From positions 1-64,000 of the forward strand of contig CAYOCM010000002.1 in assembly GCA_964402515.1 (NCBI GenBank): a stretch of 64,000 nucleotides of DNA. Direction: 5' to 3'. Made by a program: the position numbers and the translations under genes. The notes beneath the pieces are model-generated. The model had not been told where the DNA came from and did no database searches. It saw only the letters and a program-made list of their open reading frames with translations. This DNA is from Coliplasma sp964402515 (GTDB lineage Bacteria > Bacillota > Clostridia > Oscillospirales > CAG-382). Of the stretch, positions 1 through 7,892 are shown piece after piece (within the stretch, counting starts at the first letter, position 1; each line of letters opens with the position of its first letter).

Positions 1-242
1 AGAGATACGACCTCGGCGGCAAAACAAAACTGTCGTTTGAAGAAGGCGTCGACTCATATGTTCCCTATGCGGGCAAACTGTCGGACAACGTTCGTCAATC
101 GCTGGCAAAAGTCAGATCGACCATGTGCAACTGCGGCGCACTTTCGATACCCGAATTCCAGCAAAAAGCCAAGCTCACGCTTGTTTCGGCCGTCTCGATA
201 GTCGAGGGCGGTGCTCACGACGTCGTTACAAAAAGCAAATGA
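1..242 (+). CDS. guaB: IMP dehydrogenase, C-terminal end (partial)
   Basis: The gene enters from the left edge and only its last 79 codons are present, ending in TGA at 240-242. The translated tail contains EEGVDSYVPYAGKL, then VRSTMCNCGALSIPEF, then a C-terminal VEGGAHDVV, which I recognise as the tail of an IMP dehydrogenase variant common in Clostridia and Bacteroidetes. The enzyme oxidises IMP to XMP with NAD+ on the way to GMP. The active-site cysteine and nucleotide loops lie outside the window, so the family call rests on the tail alone. The stop codon overlaps the start of the asparaginase gene (ATGA), so the two are probably co-transcribed. Confidence 0.75.
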   Translation, partial: RYDLGGKTKLSFEEGVDSYVPYAGKLSDNVRQSLAKVRSTMCNCGALSIPEFQQKAKLTLVSAVSIVEGGAHDVVTKSK

Positions 243-1264
243 GCGACGGCGTCAATAAAAAAAGAATATTATTTATAGGCACGGGCGGAACGATAGCATC
301 CGAATTATCGGGCGGCGCACTTTCGCCCGCCATGACCGCATCACAGCTTTTAAAACATGTGCCCGAGGTCGAAGACAGATGCGACGTCGACGCCGTGCAG
401 TTGTTTACGCTCGACAGCACAAACATTGAGCCCTATCACTGGCTGAAGATAGCGTCGGTCATAGAAAAAAACTATGATAAATATGACGGATTTGTCATCG
501 CACACGGCACCGATACGATGGCTTATACCGCCGCGGCGCTGTCTTACCTGATACAAAACAGCAAAAAGCCGATAATCATCACGGGAGCGCAAAAGCCGAT
601 AGGCTTTGACACCACTGACTCAAAACAGAATCTGGCCGACAGTTTTCTGTGCGCGTCATCACCATCGCTTTCGGGCGTGCTCGTGGTGTTCGGCGGCCAT
701 GTGCTTTTAGGCACAAGAGCGCGCAAAACAAGGTCAAAAAGCTATGCCGCGTTCTCAAGCCCAAATTATCCGCCGCTCGCCATCGTGCAAAACGGCAGAC
801 TGAGTGTATATTTTAACCCCGATTTCGGCAAAGAAACGTTTTATGATACGCTCGAGCAGTCTGTGGGGCTTTTAAAACTGACTCCCGGCACAGATACCGA
901 ATTGCTTAAATTTATGCTCGGCAGATATAGAGGCCTTGTGATAGAATCATACGGCGTCGGCGGCCTGCCTTATCACGGCGGCGAATTCAGACGCGAGGTC
1001 GAGAACGCCGTTTCGCGCGGAGTATCGGTCGCAGTTACCACGCAGGTGCAAAGCGAGGGCACCGACCTGTCGGTGTATGACGTCGGCAGCGGACTTAAAG
1101 AACTGGGTGTGCTCGAAGCGTTTGATATGACGCCCGAAGCGTGCTATACCAAACTGATGTGGATATTGGCCCGGGCAAAATGTTTTGACGAGAGACAAAA
1201 ACTGTTTTATACCCCCGTCAGCCATGATATTTTGCCCCCGCCGGAATATATACCCGACAATTAA
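239..1264 (+). CDS. ansA: Type I L-asparaginase, 341 aa
   Basis: Hydrolyses L-asparagine to aspartate and ammonia. The N-terminus has the catalytic glycine-threonine motif GTGGTIAS and the second asparaginase signature AHGTDTMAYTAAALSYL about 75 residues later, followed by TGAQKPIG. There is no signal peptide, which fits the cytoplasmic type I class. The ATG at 239 overlaps the IMP dehydrogenase stop; an in-frame upstream ATG at 125 would read through the dehydrogenase coding region in another frame and add 38 basic residues that do not resemble the family, so I reject it. A strong hairpin terminator follows directly. Confidence 0.93.
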   Translation: MSDGVNKKRILFIGTGGTIASELSGGALSPAMTASQLLKHVPEVEDRCDVDAVQLFTLDSTNIEPYHWLKIASVIEKNYDKYDGFVIAHGTDTMAYTAAALSYLIQNSKKPIIITGAQKPIGFDTTDSKQNLADSFLCASSPSLSGVLVVFGGHVLLGTRARKTRSKSYAAFSSPNYPPLAIVQNGRLSVYFNPDFGKETFYDTLEQSVGLLKLTPGTDTELLKFMLGRYRGLVIESYGVGGLPYHGGEFRREVENAVSRGVSVAVTTQVQSEGTDLSVYDVGSGLKELGVLEAFDMTPEACYTKLMWILARAKCFDERQKLFYTPVSHDILPPPEYIPDN

Positions 1265-1272
1265 ACAGCGAC

Positions 1273-1305
1273 AAAAAGAACCTCAGACGATCCGAGGTTC
1301 TTTTT
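1273..1305. terminator. Bidirectional terminator between ansA and ackA
   Basis: A 12-bp perfect stem (arms 1273-1284 and 1294-1305) with a 9-nt loop. A-tract on one side and T-tract on the other allow it to end both the rightward asparaginase transcript and the leftward acetate kinase transcript. Confidence 0.85.
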
Positions 1306-1323
1306 ATGTGCATTAAACTTATA

Positions 1324-2541
1324 TTATCCGTTTACGATCCGAGCGGTGTCGGTGGCTATGGCAAGTTCTTCGTCAGTGGGTATGACCAGCACTTTAACGC
1401 GGCTGTTTGCGCCGGTGATGTCTATGACAGGCTGATCTTTATGCTGACGCACGGTGTTGTTTTTTTCGTTGTCTATCTCTATGCCGAAGAACGACATGTC
1501 TGATGTGACTTCGCGCCGTAGATCCTCGTCGTTTTCGCCTATGCCGGCGGTAAAGACTATGCAGTCGAGGCCGTTCATGGCGGCGGCGTATGAGCCTATA
1601 TATTTTTTGACCTGATATGCCAGAATGTCAAGGGCGTTTCTTGCATTTTCGTCGCCGTTCTGTGCCGCCGCGCGAATATCGCGCAGGTCTTTGTGGCCGG
1701 TGAGTCCGTAGAAACCGCACTCGTTGTTCATCCAGTCGCTGACTTTTTCGGGCTTGATGCCGGCGTATTCCATAACAAACGGAACGACCGCGGGGTCGAC
1801 CGAGCCGCATCTCGAGCCCATTATCACGCCTTCGAGCGGTGTGAGGCCCATTGAAGTATCTATGCACTTGCCGCCGTCTACCGCCGTTATCGACGAGCCG
1901 TTGCCGAGGTGGCATGTGACTATCTTTGCGTTTTTGTCGCCGAGATATTCTGTCGCTTTTTCTGAAACATATCTGTGCGAAGTGCCGTGTGCGCCGTAGC
2001 GGCGAATAGAAAATTCTTCGGCTATCTTGCGGTCGATGGGATAAGTATATGCCTTTTTGGGCATGGTCTGATGGAACGAGGTGTCCATAACCAGAACCTG
2101 AGGAACATCGGGCAGTATCTTTGTGATGCCTTCTATGCACTGAATATGGCCTTTTGTGTGCAAAGGAGCGAAATTGACGCATTTGCGGAGCGTTGCCATG
2201 ACTTCGCCGTCGGCGCCGTCGATGAGGCAACTTTTTGTGAGCCACGGGCCGCCCGACACTATGCGGTGACCTATGGCGCCTATCTCGGACATGTCTTTGA
2301 TCACGCCGTATTTTGCGTCGGTAAGGTATTTGATAACTATTGCGGCTGCGGCTGCGTGGTCGGGCAAGTCGAACGACATTTGTTTTACCGATTCTTTATT
2401 GCCCGTAAGCTGCGAATGGCTGAAAAGTCCGTCGGTGCCTATGCGCTCGCAAAGGCCTTTTGCGAGAACCGATTTTTTGTCCATATCAAAAAGCTGATAT
2501 TTAAGCGAAGAACTGCCTGCGTTTACAACAAGTATATACAT
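1324..2541 (-). CDS. ackA: Acetate kinase, 405 aa
   Basis: Interconverts acetyl phosphate plus ADP with acetate plus ATP, the ATP-yielding last step of acetate fermentation. The protein opens with the family signature VNAGSSSLKYQLF and carries the adenosine-site segments CHLGNGSSI and GLTPLEGVIMGSRCG, and FTAGIGEN near the C-terminus. Length matches the family. The ATG at 2541 is preceded by an AGGAGA ribosome site. The usual partner pta is not adjacent. It is divergent from tmcAL, whose enzyme uses acetate, and the two promoters interlock (see 2552-2601). Confidence 0.97.
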   Translation of the reverse strand: MYILVVNAGSSSLKYQLFDMDKKSVLAKGLCERIGTDGLFSHSQLTGNKESVKQMSFDLPDHAAAAAIVIKYLTDAKYGVIKDMSEIGAIGHRIVSGGPWLTKSCLIDGADGEVMATLRKCVNFAPLHTKGHIQCIEGITKILPDVPQVLVMDTSFHQTMPKKAYTYPIDRKIAEEFSIRRYGAHGTSHRYVSEKATEYLGDKNAKIVTCHLGNGSSITAVDGGKCIDTSMGLTPLEGVIMGSRCGSVDPAVVPFVMEYAGIKPEKVSDWMNNECGFYGLTGHKDLRDIRAAAQNGDENARNALDILAYQVKKYIGSYAAAMNGLDCIVFTAGIGENDEDLRREVTSDMSFFGIEIDNEKNNTVRQHKDQPVIDITGANSRVKVLVIPTDEELAIATDTARIVNG

Positions 2542-2551
2542 CTTTATCTCC

Positions 2552-2580
2552 TTGACATTTTATTTTCATTGTATTATACT
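2552..2580 (+). promoter_or_regulatory. Sigma-A promoter of tmcAL
   Basis: TTGACA at 2552-2557, a 17-nt spacer and TATACT at 2575-2580. Transcription should start near 2587, giving a 5' leader of about 24 nt. The -10 overlaps the -10 of the opposing ackA promoter. Confidence 0.85.
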
Positions 2581-2601
2581 ATAATCGATCATAAAATGCA
2601 A
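2573..2601 (-). promoter_or_regulatory. Sigma-A promoter of ackA
   Basis: On the minus strand, TTGCAT (plus-strand 2596-2601), a 17-nt spacer and TATAAT (plus-strand 2573-2578). The -35 abuts the tmcAL ribosome-binding site and the -10 shares four base pairs with the tmcAL -10. Confidence 0.82.
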
Positions 2602-2610
2602 GGAGTTTTT

Positions 2611-3726
2611 ATGCCTGCGGTCGCCGTAATAACAGAATATAACCCGTTTCACTTCGGGCATCTGTATCAGATCACCGAGCTCAAAAAGCATTTTGACACC
2701 ATAGTGTGCATAATGTCGGGCTTTGCCGTGCAACGCGGCGGACTTGCTATATACGATAAATATTCACGCGCAAAAGCCGCGGTCGACTGTGGGGCTTCGC
2801 TGGTGCTCGAGTTGCCGTTTCCTTATTCCTGCGCATCCGCACGCGATTTTGCCGCCGCCGGCGTCGATATCGCCACGCGCATATGCGTCGACGCGCTCGC
2901 TTTCGGCGCCGAAGACGATATACAGCCTCTTTTAAAAGTGTGCGAAATGCGCCGAAACAATGTTTTGAGGCAAAAAACAAAAGAATACCTCGATTCGGGC
3001 GCAAGGTCTTACCCCATTGCATTTAACATGGCGGTCAGAGAAACATGCGGCGACGTCGCCGCCGAAATGCTTAAAAAGCCAAACAACATTTTAGCCGCCG
3101 AATATATATACAACGCACATATAAAAAATATCGGCATTTTTCCTCTGAAGCGCAACATGTCGTTTAAAAGCGCTCACGAACTGCGCGTTTTGTCAAACGA
3201 CGCGATGCTTGACGAATTGCCGCAAAAAAGCGCATATGCTTTAAAAAACGGCAGTATGCTCAATCAAAACAGGCTCGACGCTTTTGTGTTTTCAAGGCTT
3301 TACGACAAATTGCCCGATATAACAAAAGAATCGGTATACGCCGCGACCGACGACGCGTTGCATAAACTGAGATCAAATATCGCATCCTGCACCGGCATCG
3401 AACAGCTTGCCGCAAAATGCGCCGACGGCAGTCACACGGCGGCTTATTACAGACGGTTGATATGTTCGGTCGCGTTCAATATAACGCCGGATATGCCGGT
3501 TTCGCCGCCGGAATACACTTTGCTGCTTGCCGCAGACGACAACGGCAGAAGGCATATGGGCGCGATAACAAAAGAATGTGGCATAAAAATCATAACAAAA
3601 CCCGCGGCCGCTTGCGGAGACCGTGCCGAAAAAGCGCTTGAGACCGAGAGTGCCGTTTCGCGCATATGTATGAATCCGCCGTTTGATCCGTTTAAGGCGA
3701 GACCGTATATAAAAAGCAATTTTTAA
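2611..3726 (+). CDS. tmcAL: tRNA(Met) cytidine acetate ligase, 371 aa
   Basis: Uses acetate and ATP to make N4-acetylcytidine at the wobble position of elongator tRNA(Met). The nucleotidyltransferase-like fold is shown by EYNPFHFGH (the HxGH nucleotide-binding motif) at the N-terminus, followed by SGFAVQRG and LELPFPYSCASARDFA. An AGGAG ribosome site at 2601-2605 sits 5 nt before ATG 2611. In-frame codons further upstream run antisense through ackA and are not used. Length is slightly below the usual 390-420 residues. The neighbouring ackA shares the acetate substrate, and this pairing recurs in Firmicutes. Confidence 0.93.
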   Translation: MPAVAVITEYNPFHFGHLYQITELKKHFDTIVCIMSGFAVQRGGLAIYDKYSRAKAAVDCGASLVLELPFPYSCASARDFAAAGVDIATRICVDALAFGAEDDIQPLLKVCEMRRNNVLRQKTKEYLDSGARSYPIAFNMAVRETCGDVAAEMLKKPNNILAAEYIYNAHIKNIGIFPLKRNMSFKSAHELRVLSNDAMLDELPQKSAYALKNGSMLNQNRLDAFVFSRLYDKLPDITKESVYAATDDALHKLRSNIASCTGIEQLAAKCADGSHTAAYYRRLICSVAFNITPDMPVSPPEYTLLLAADDNGRRHMGAITKECGIKIITKPAAACGDRAEKALETESAVSRICMNPPFDPFKARPYIKSNF

Positions 3727-3754
3727 TAACCGTATGCAGGAGGGAAAGGTACAT

Positions 3755-4699
3755 ATGAAAACAAAGCATCTGTTTATAATTAATCCCGTTGCGGGCAAAA
3801 AAGACCGCACCGGCATTATTTCGGCTGCGATAGCGCGCGTTTTGCCCGACGAAAACGAACGCGAGATACGCATCACCTCCTGCCCCGGCGATGCCACCGA
3901 CATAGCGCGCGAATATATCGAAAACTCATCCGACGACGAGTTTGTCAGAGTATACGCCTGCGGAGGTGATGGAACGCTTTCCGAAGTCGTTTTGGGCATA
4001 TATCTTTCAAAACGCACAAATTGCGCTTTGGGAGTTATTCCCATAGGTTCGGGCAACGATTTTATAAAATATTATGACGAAATCCCCGCCGAAAAATTCA
4101 GGTCGCTTGCCGACATGGTCACCGGCAGAACAGAAGAAATAGACATTCTGCACGTCAAAGACAACGGCAGCGACAACGAAAGAGTGAGCATAAACATAGT
4201 TTCGGCCGGGTTCGACGCCGCAGTCGCCAAAGGAATGACGGCATACAAGCGCCTGCCCATGGTAAACGGTTCGGCGGCATATAATATGTCGCTTGTCAAA
4301 TGCCTTGTAAACGAGCGCAAGCATACATACCATGTCGTTGCCGACGGTCAAGATCAAACGGATCCTCCGCAGGGATATCTGTTTGTGATTGCGGCAAACG
4401 GCAAGTATTACGGCGGCGGATTTAAAGCCGCTCCGATAAGCAATATCCAGGACGGATATCTTGACCTTGTCAGAATCTGCTCGGTTTCGATAAGCAGGTT
4501 TCTGGGGCTGGTCGGCAAATTCAGGCAAGGCGAACATCTCGAGAAATTAAAGCAGTTTGCTTCGCACGCACTGTGCAAGCATATGCGCATCGAGGCCGAA
4601 AAGCCGGTAGAGGTCAACATTGACGGCGAGATATGCGAGATGACAAACCCCGAGATAAGCATAATCAACAAGGCGGTAAAAATAATTTTGCCGATATGA
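3755..4699 (+). CDS. Diacylglycerol/lipid kinase family protein, 314 aa
   Basis: A soluble lipid kinase of the DagK/YegS family, expected to phosphorylate diacylglycerol or a related lipid at the membrane. It starts with IINPVAGKK, carries the nucleotide-binding CGGDGTLSEVV and the adjacent GSGNDFIKYYD. The C-terminal half has the expected acidic VNIDGEICE segment. AGGAGG at 3738-3743 is 11 nt before ATG 3755; a start at 3734 would place that site inside the gene. It follows tmcAL by 28 bp and is probably co-transcribed. Family assignment is certain, the lipid substrate is not. Confidence 0.9.
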   Translation: MKTKHLFIINPVAGKKDRTGIISAAIARVLPDENEREIRITSCPGDATDIAREYIENSSDDEFVRVYACGGDGTLSEVVLGIYLSKRTNCALGVIPIGSGNDFIKYYDEIPAEKFRSLADMVTGRTEEIDILHVKDNGSDNERVSINIVSAGFDAAVAKGMTAYKRLPMVNGSAAYNMSLVKCLVNERKHTYHVVADGQDQTDPPQGYLFVIAANGKYYGGGFKAAPISNIQDGYLDLVRICSVSISRFLGLVGKFRQGEHLEKLKQFASHALCKHMRIEAEKPVEVNIDGEICEMTNPEISIINKAVKIILPI

Positions 4700-4731
4700 C
4701 GCAAAAACACGCTGATTTTTTAAAATAACTG

Positions 4732-4760
4732 TTGCAAAGTTTGCGCTTGTATGATATAAT
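4732..4760 (+). promoter_or_regulatory. Sigma-A promoter of rplS
   Basis: TTGCAA at 4732-4737, a 17-nt spacer and a consensus TATAAT at 4755-4760. The predicted start near 4767 gives a leader of about 60 nt before rplS. Confidence 0.85.
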
Positions 4761-4828
4761 GTCCCGTAAAAATATCGCGCGGTCCTCTGCGGCTCGGTAT
4801 GAACGTGCGAAATAATAAGGAGGAGCTT

Positions 4829-5179
4829 ATGAATACAAACGCAATTCTTAAAGCTTTTACAGACGAGCAAGTGAAGAAAGAGACCCCCAAGTTTAACGTA
4901 GGCGACAGCGTCAAGGTTTACCAGCGCATCGTTGAGGGTACCCGCGAAAGAACACAGATCTTTGAGGGCACCGTCATCGCCAAAAAGAACGGCGGCATCT
5001 CTGAGACCTTTACCGTGCGCCGTGTTTCGTTCGGCGTCGGCACCGAAAAGACTTTCCCGCTCCACAGCCCCAACGTACAGGATGTCGTTGTGACTCGTCG
5101 CGGCAAGGTTCGCAGAGCAAAACTTTATTATCTGCGTTCCAGAGTCGGCAAGGCTGCCAAGGTCAAAGAACAAATATAA
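4829..5179 (+). CDS. rplS: 50S ribosomal protein L19, 116 aa
   Basis: A component of the large ribosomal subunit at the interface with the small subunit. The family core is visible as FNVGDSVKVYQRIVEG, RTQIFEGTVIAKKNGG, ETFTVRRVSFGVGTEKTF and the C-terminal basic segment RRGKVRRAKLYYLR. AAGGAGGAG at 4817-4825 fixes the ATG at 4829; an in-frame ATG at 4799 would swallow this site. A hairpin terminator follows, so part of the transcription stops before lepB. Confidence 0.97.
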   Translation: MNTNAILKAFTDEQVKKETPKFNVGDSVKVYQRIVEGTRERTQIFEGTVIAKKNGGISETFTVRRVSFGVGTEKTFPLHSPNVQDVVVTRRGKVRRAKLYYLRSRVGKAAKVKEQI

Positions 5180-5188
5180 TTTCTTCGC

Positions 5189-5221
5189 TAAAAAGTGTCT
5201 GTATCAAATCAGACACTTTTG
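5189..5221 (+). terminator. Terminator after rplS
   Basis: An 11-bp perfect stem (5191-5201 with 5210-5220) around an 8-nt loop, ending in a short T-run. The T-run is short, so partial read-through into lepB is plausible. Confidence 0.75.
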
Positions 5222-5252
5222 TTCTAATATGACATTTTGCGAGGCATCACTG

Positions 5253-5954
5253 ATGAAATTCAACACATCGGATAATCTTGATATTATAAACACAGACGCA
5301 CCGTGCGATAACGGCGATATGCCCGAGGCAGATCGCGAGGCGACCGCCGAAGCGCAAGCCGACACCGCGCAAAGCGACGCCGTACAGGACGAAGATACAA
5401 AACAAAAAAAACAAAAAAGCGCATCGAATGTGTTTGAATATGTCGAAACCTTCTGTTTTGCGCTTGCCGCAATGGTGCTTTTGTTTATGTTTGTCTTTAG
5501 GCTTGTTACGGTAGACGGCACGTCGATGTCCGAGACATTGGCACATAACGACAAACTTATAATAAGCAATATGTTTTATACCCCGCAAACCGGCGACATC
5601 GTTGTAATCAACAGATCGTCGGACGCAAAGCCGCTCATAAAACGCATCATTGCCACCGGCGGTCAGACGGTAAAGATGGATTTTAAAAATTGGCAGGTAT
5701 GGGTTGACGGAGTTTTGCTTGACGAAACCTATGTTACGTTGCGTCCCGATGCCGAGATGCGCACGGGTGTTTTTACCGACAAATATACAGACGGCGGCAT
5801 ATGCGAGTTTGTGGTCGATGATGATTGCATTTTTGCCATGGGCGATAACCGCAACAACTCGCTTGACAGCAGATATTACGGATTTTTCGAATGCCACGAG
5901 ATAGTCGGCAGAGTGGTCTTGCGCCTGTCGCCGCGATTTGGGACGGTGGATTGA
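5253..5954 (+). CDS. lepB: Signal peptidase I, 233 aa
   Basis: Membrane-anchored serine protease that removes signal peptides from exported proteins. After an acidic, Asp/Glu/Ala-rich cytoplasmic segment of about 55 residues comes one membrane segment (FALAAMVLLFMFVFRLVTV), then the catalytic serine in GTSMSETL and the catalytic lysine in LIKRIIATGGQTV, and the late signature GDNRNNSLDSR. A GAGG motif 8 nt upstream supports ATG 5253 rather than 5229. The long acidic leader is unusual for this family. The stop overlaps rbgA by one base. Confidence 0.93.
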   Translation: MKFNTSDNLDIINTDAPCDNGDMPEADREATAEAQADTAQSDAVQDEDTKQKKQKSASNVFEYVETFCFALAAMVLLFMFVFRLVTVDGTSMSETLAHNDKLIISNMFYTPQTGDIVVINRSSDAKPLIKRIIATGGQTVKMDFKNWQVWVDGVLLDETYVTLRPDAEMRTGVFTDKYTDGGICEFVVDDDCIFAMGDNRNNSLDSRYYGFFECHEIVGRVVLRLSPRFGTVD

Positions 5955-6781
5955 TGGAACATATAGTTTGGTATCCCGGGCATATGGCAAAAGCAAAGCG
6001 TCTGATAGCCGAAACATTGCCGCAGATAGACGCGGTAATAGAACTTGCCGACGCGCGCGTGCCCGTTTCAAGCCGCAACCCCGATTTTGACAAACTGTTT
6101 TGCGGCAAGCCGCGGCTTTTGCTTTATACAAAGTCTTCGCTTGCCGATGCAAACGTGACAAAAAAACATGCCGCGGCCGCCGACGCGATAGCCATCGACT
6201 GCAAAACAGGCAGCGGAATGCAAAACATTTCGCCCGCTTTAAAGTCTTTGATGTCCGAACGCCTTGAGCGCAACGCGCAAAAAGGTGTTACACGCGATAT
6301 CAAAGTTATGGTCGCGGGCATAACCAATGTAGGCAAATCAACGTTTATCAATACTTTTTCCGGCACAAAAAAGGCAAAAGCCGAAGACCGCCCCGGCGTC
6401 ACACGTTCAAACACTTGGATACCCACCGACAAGGGCGTCATAATGATGGATACCCCGGGGTTGCTATGGCATAAATTCGACGATCGCAGTGTTGCGATAA
6501 AACTTGCCTGTCTCGGCTCGATAAGAGACGATATATTGGATCAGCTTGAATTGGCAATCGAGTTGATTGCCATGCTCAGAATTAAATATCCCGAGCTTTT
6601 GTGTGCAAGATACAAGCTCGGCACCGTTGATGAAAGCGAAGACAACTATGACCTGTTTTGCCGCATAGCCAAAAAGCGCGGATTTATACGCAGCGGCGCC
6701 GAGGTGGATGAAGAACGTACCGCCGCCGTGCTGCTTGATGAATTCAGAGGCGGCAAAATAGGCAGAATAACTCTCGATTGA
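5954..6781 (+). CDS. rbgA: Ribosome biogenesis GTPase RbgA (YlqF), 275 aa
   Basis: A circularly permuted GTPase needed for late assembly of the 50S subunit. It starts with the diagnostic WYPGHMAKAKRLI, and the G motifs come in permuted order: a G4 position (YTKSSLAD, residues 58-65) first, then the P-loop GITNVGKST, and DTPGLLW. The G4 motif reads TKxS instead of NKxD. The start ATG overlaps the lepB stop (TGATG), so the two are translationally coupled. The rplS-lepB-rbgA-rnhB order is conserved in Firmicutes. Confidence 0.93.
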   Translation: MEHIVWYPGHMAKAKRLIAETLPQIDAVIELADARVPVSSRNPDFDKLFCGKPRLLLYTKSSLADANVTKKHAAAADAIAIDCKTGSGMQNISPALKSLMSERLERNAQKGVTRDIKVMVAGITNVGKSTFINTFSGTKKAKAEDRPGVTRSNTWIPTDKGVIMMDTPGLLWHKFDDRSVAIKLACLGSIRDDILDQLELAIELIAMLRIKYPELLCARYKLGTVDESEDNYDLFCRIAKKRGFIRSGAEVDEERTAAVLLDEFRGGKIGRITLD

Positions 6782-6877
6782 CGCTTTTGATGCGCAATTA
6801 ATGTTCATGTTGTTAATCATAATATAATTATAAATAACATCAAACAATATTAATATATTAAAGGAGGCTGTTTGGGT

Positions 6878-7510
6878 ATGATAGACTGGACGTTGCAGAG
6901 AACCTTTTATACAGATGAGGTAAACATCATCTGCGGCTGCGACGAAGCGGGCAGAGGGCCGTTGGCAGGCCCTGTTTTTGCCGCCGCCGTCATTCTGCCC
7001 AAAGATTGCCATATAGACGGCCTCGGCGATTCTAAGAAACTTTCCGAGCGCAAGCGCGACGAACTGTATGACATCATCAGAGAGCGTGCGGTCGATTTTG
7101 CGATAGAGCGCGCCGATGTTGCCGAAATCGAAGCCGTAAACATTTTAAACGCGTCGATGCTTGCCATGCGCCGTGCGATAGAAGCATTGCGCACAAAACC
7201 CGACCTTGCGCTTATAGACGGCAATATTGTGCGAAATATTCCGGTCAATGCCATAGCCGTGGTCAAAGGCGACGGCAAAATACCGTCGATAGCGGCGGCA
7301 TCAATACTTGCAAAAGTATCACGTGACAGATATTGCATCGAGATGGATCGCATATATCCGGGCTATGATTTTGCAAAGCACAAAGGATATCCCACAAGAG
7401 AACACAAAGAAGCTATATTAAAATACGGTCCGTGCCCCGCGCACCGTATGAGCTTTTTAAAAAAGACGCTTTATGGCACCGACAACGATACAGTCAGGCA
7501 AAATTGGTGA
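6878..7510 (+). CDS. rnhB: Ribonuclease HII, 210 aa
   Basis: Endonuclease that cuts RNA in RNA-DNA hybrids and at single ribonucleotides in DNA. The catalytic region DEAGRGPLAGPV is near the N-terminus, with later acidic residues in ALIDGN and the KGDGKIPSIAAASILAKVSRD segment. AAGGAGG at 6861-6867 is 10 nt from ATG 6878; a TTG two codons earlier is too close to it. The 96-bp gap upstream is very AT-rich and may hold a promoter, but I could not identify a convincing -35/-10 pair. The last 38 bp overlap yraN. Confidence 0.96.
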   Translation: MIDWTLQRTFYTDEVNIICGCDEAGRGPLAGPVFAAAVILPKDCHIDGLGDSKKLSERKRDELYDIIRERAVDFAIERADVAEIEAVNILNASMLAMRRAIEALRTKPDLALIDGNIVRNIPVNAIAVVKGDGKIPSIAAASILAKVSRDRYCIEMDRIYPGYDFAKHKGYPTREHKEAILKYGPCPAHRMSFLKKTLYGTDNDTVRQNW

Positions 7511-7892
7511 GGCGGCGGCCGAAAAGTTTTATCTGTCTCGGGGCTACACGATAATAGCACGCAATTATTCGGTCAAAGGCGGCGAGATAGACCTGGTCGC
7601 TTTCAGGTGCGGAACATTGGTGTTTATCGAGGTAAAATCAAGGTCGTCAAACAAGTTCGGCGCGCCTTCCGATGCGGTGGATCAAAGCAAAATATATCAT
7701 CTGCACACCGCGCAAAGGCAGTTTTTATATGATAATATGCGTGGCAAAAAATTGCCGATATATTCCAAGCTTTTAAAAGGCGAGATCTATCGACGCATAT
7801 TTAAAATGCGTTGTGACATCGCCGAGGTGTATTTGGCCGAAAACAACAGGATAAATATTATAAAAAACGCATTTGAGGTTGCAGAGATATGA
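7473..7892 (+). CDS. yraN: YraN family (UPF0102) nuclease-fold protein, 139 aa
   Basis: A small protein of the UPF0102 family with a restriction-endonuclease-like fold; its biological role is not settled. The conserved core is GEIDLVAFRCGTLVFIEVKSR, whose Asp and Glu-x-Lys residues match the nuclease-type active site. The ATG at 7473 lies inside rnhB (38-bp overlap), and the stop overlaps the thrC start, so rnhB-yraN-thrC form one tightly packed unit. In most relatives yraN also follows rnhB. Confidence 0.92.
   Translation: MAPTTIQSGKIGEAAAEKFYLSRGYTIIARNYSVKGGEIDLVAFRCGTLVFIEVKSRSSNKFGAPSDAVDQSKIYHLHTAQRQFLYDNMRGKKLPIYSKLLKGEIYRRIFKMRCDIAEVYLAENNRINIIKNAFEVAEI

Noticed and set aside
5247..6161. 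Minus-strand frame of about 300 codons opposite lepB and rbgA
   Set aside because: Antisense shadow of two certain genes, with biased Arg/Cys/His composition.
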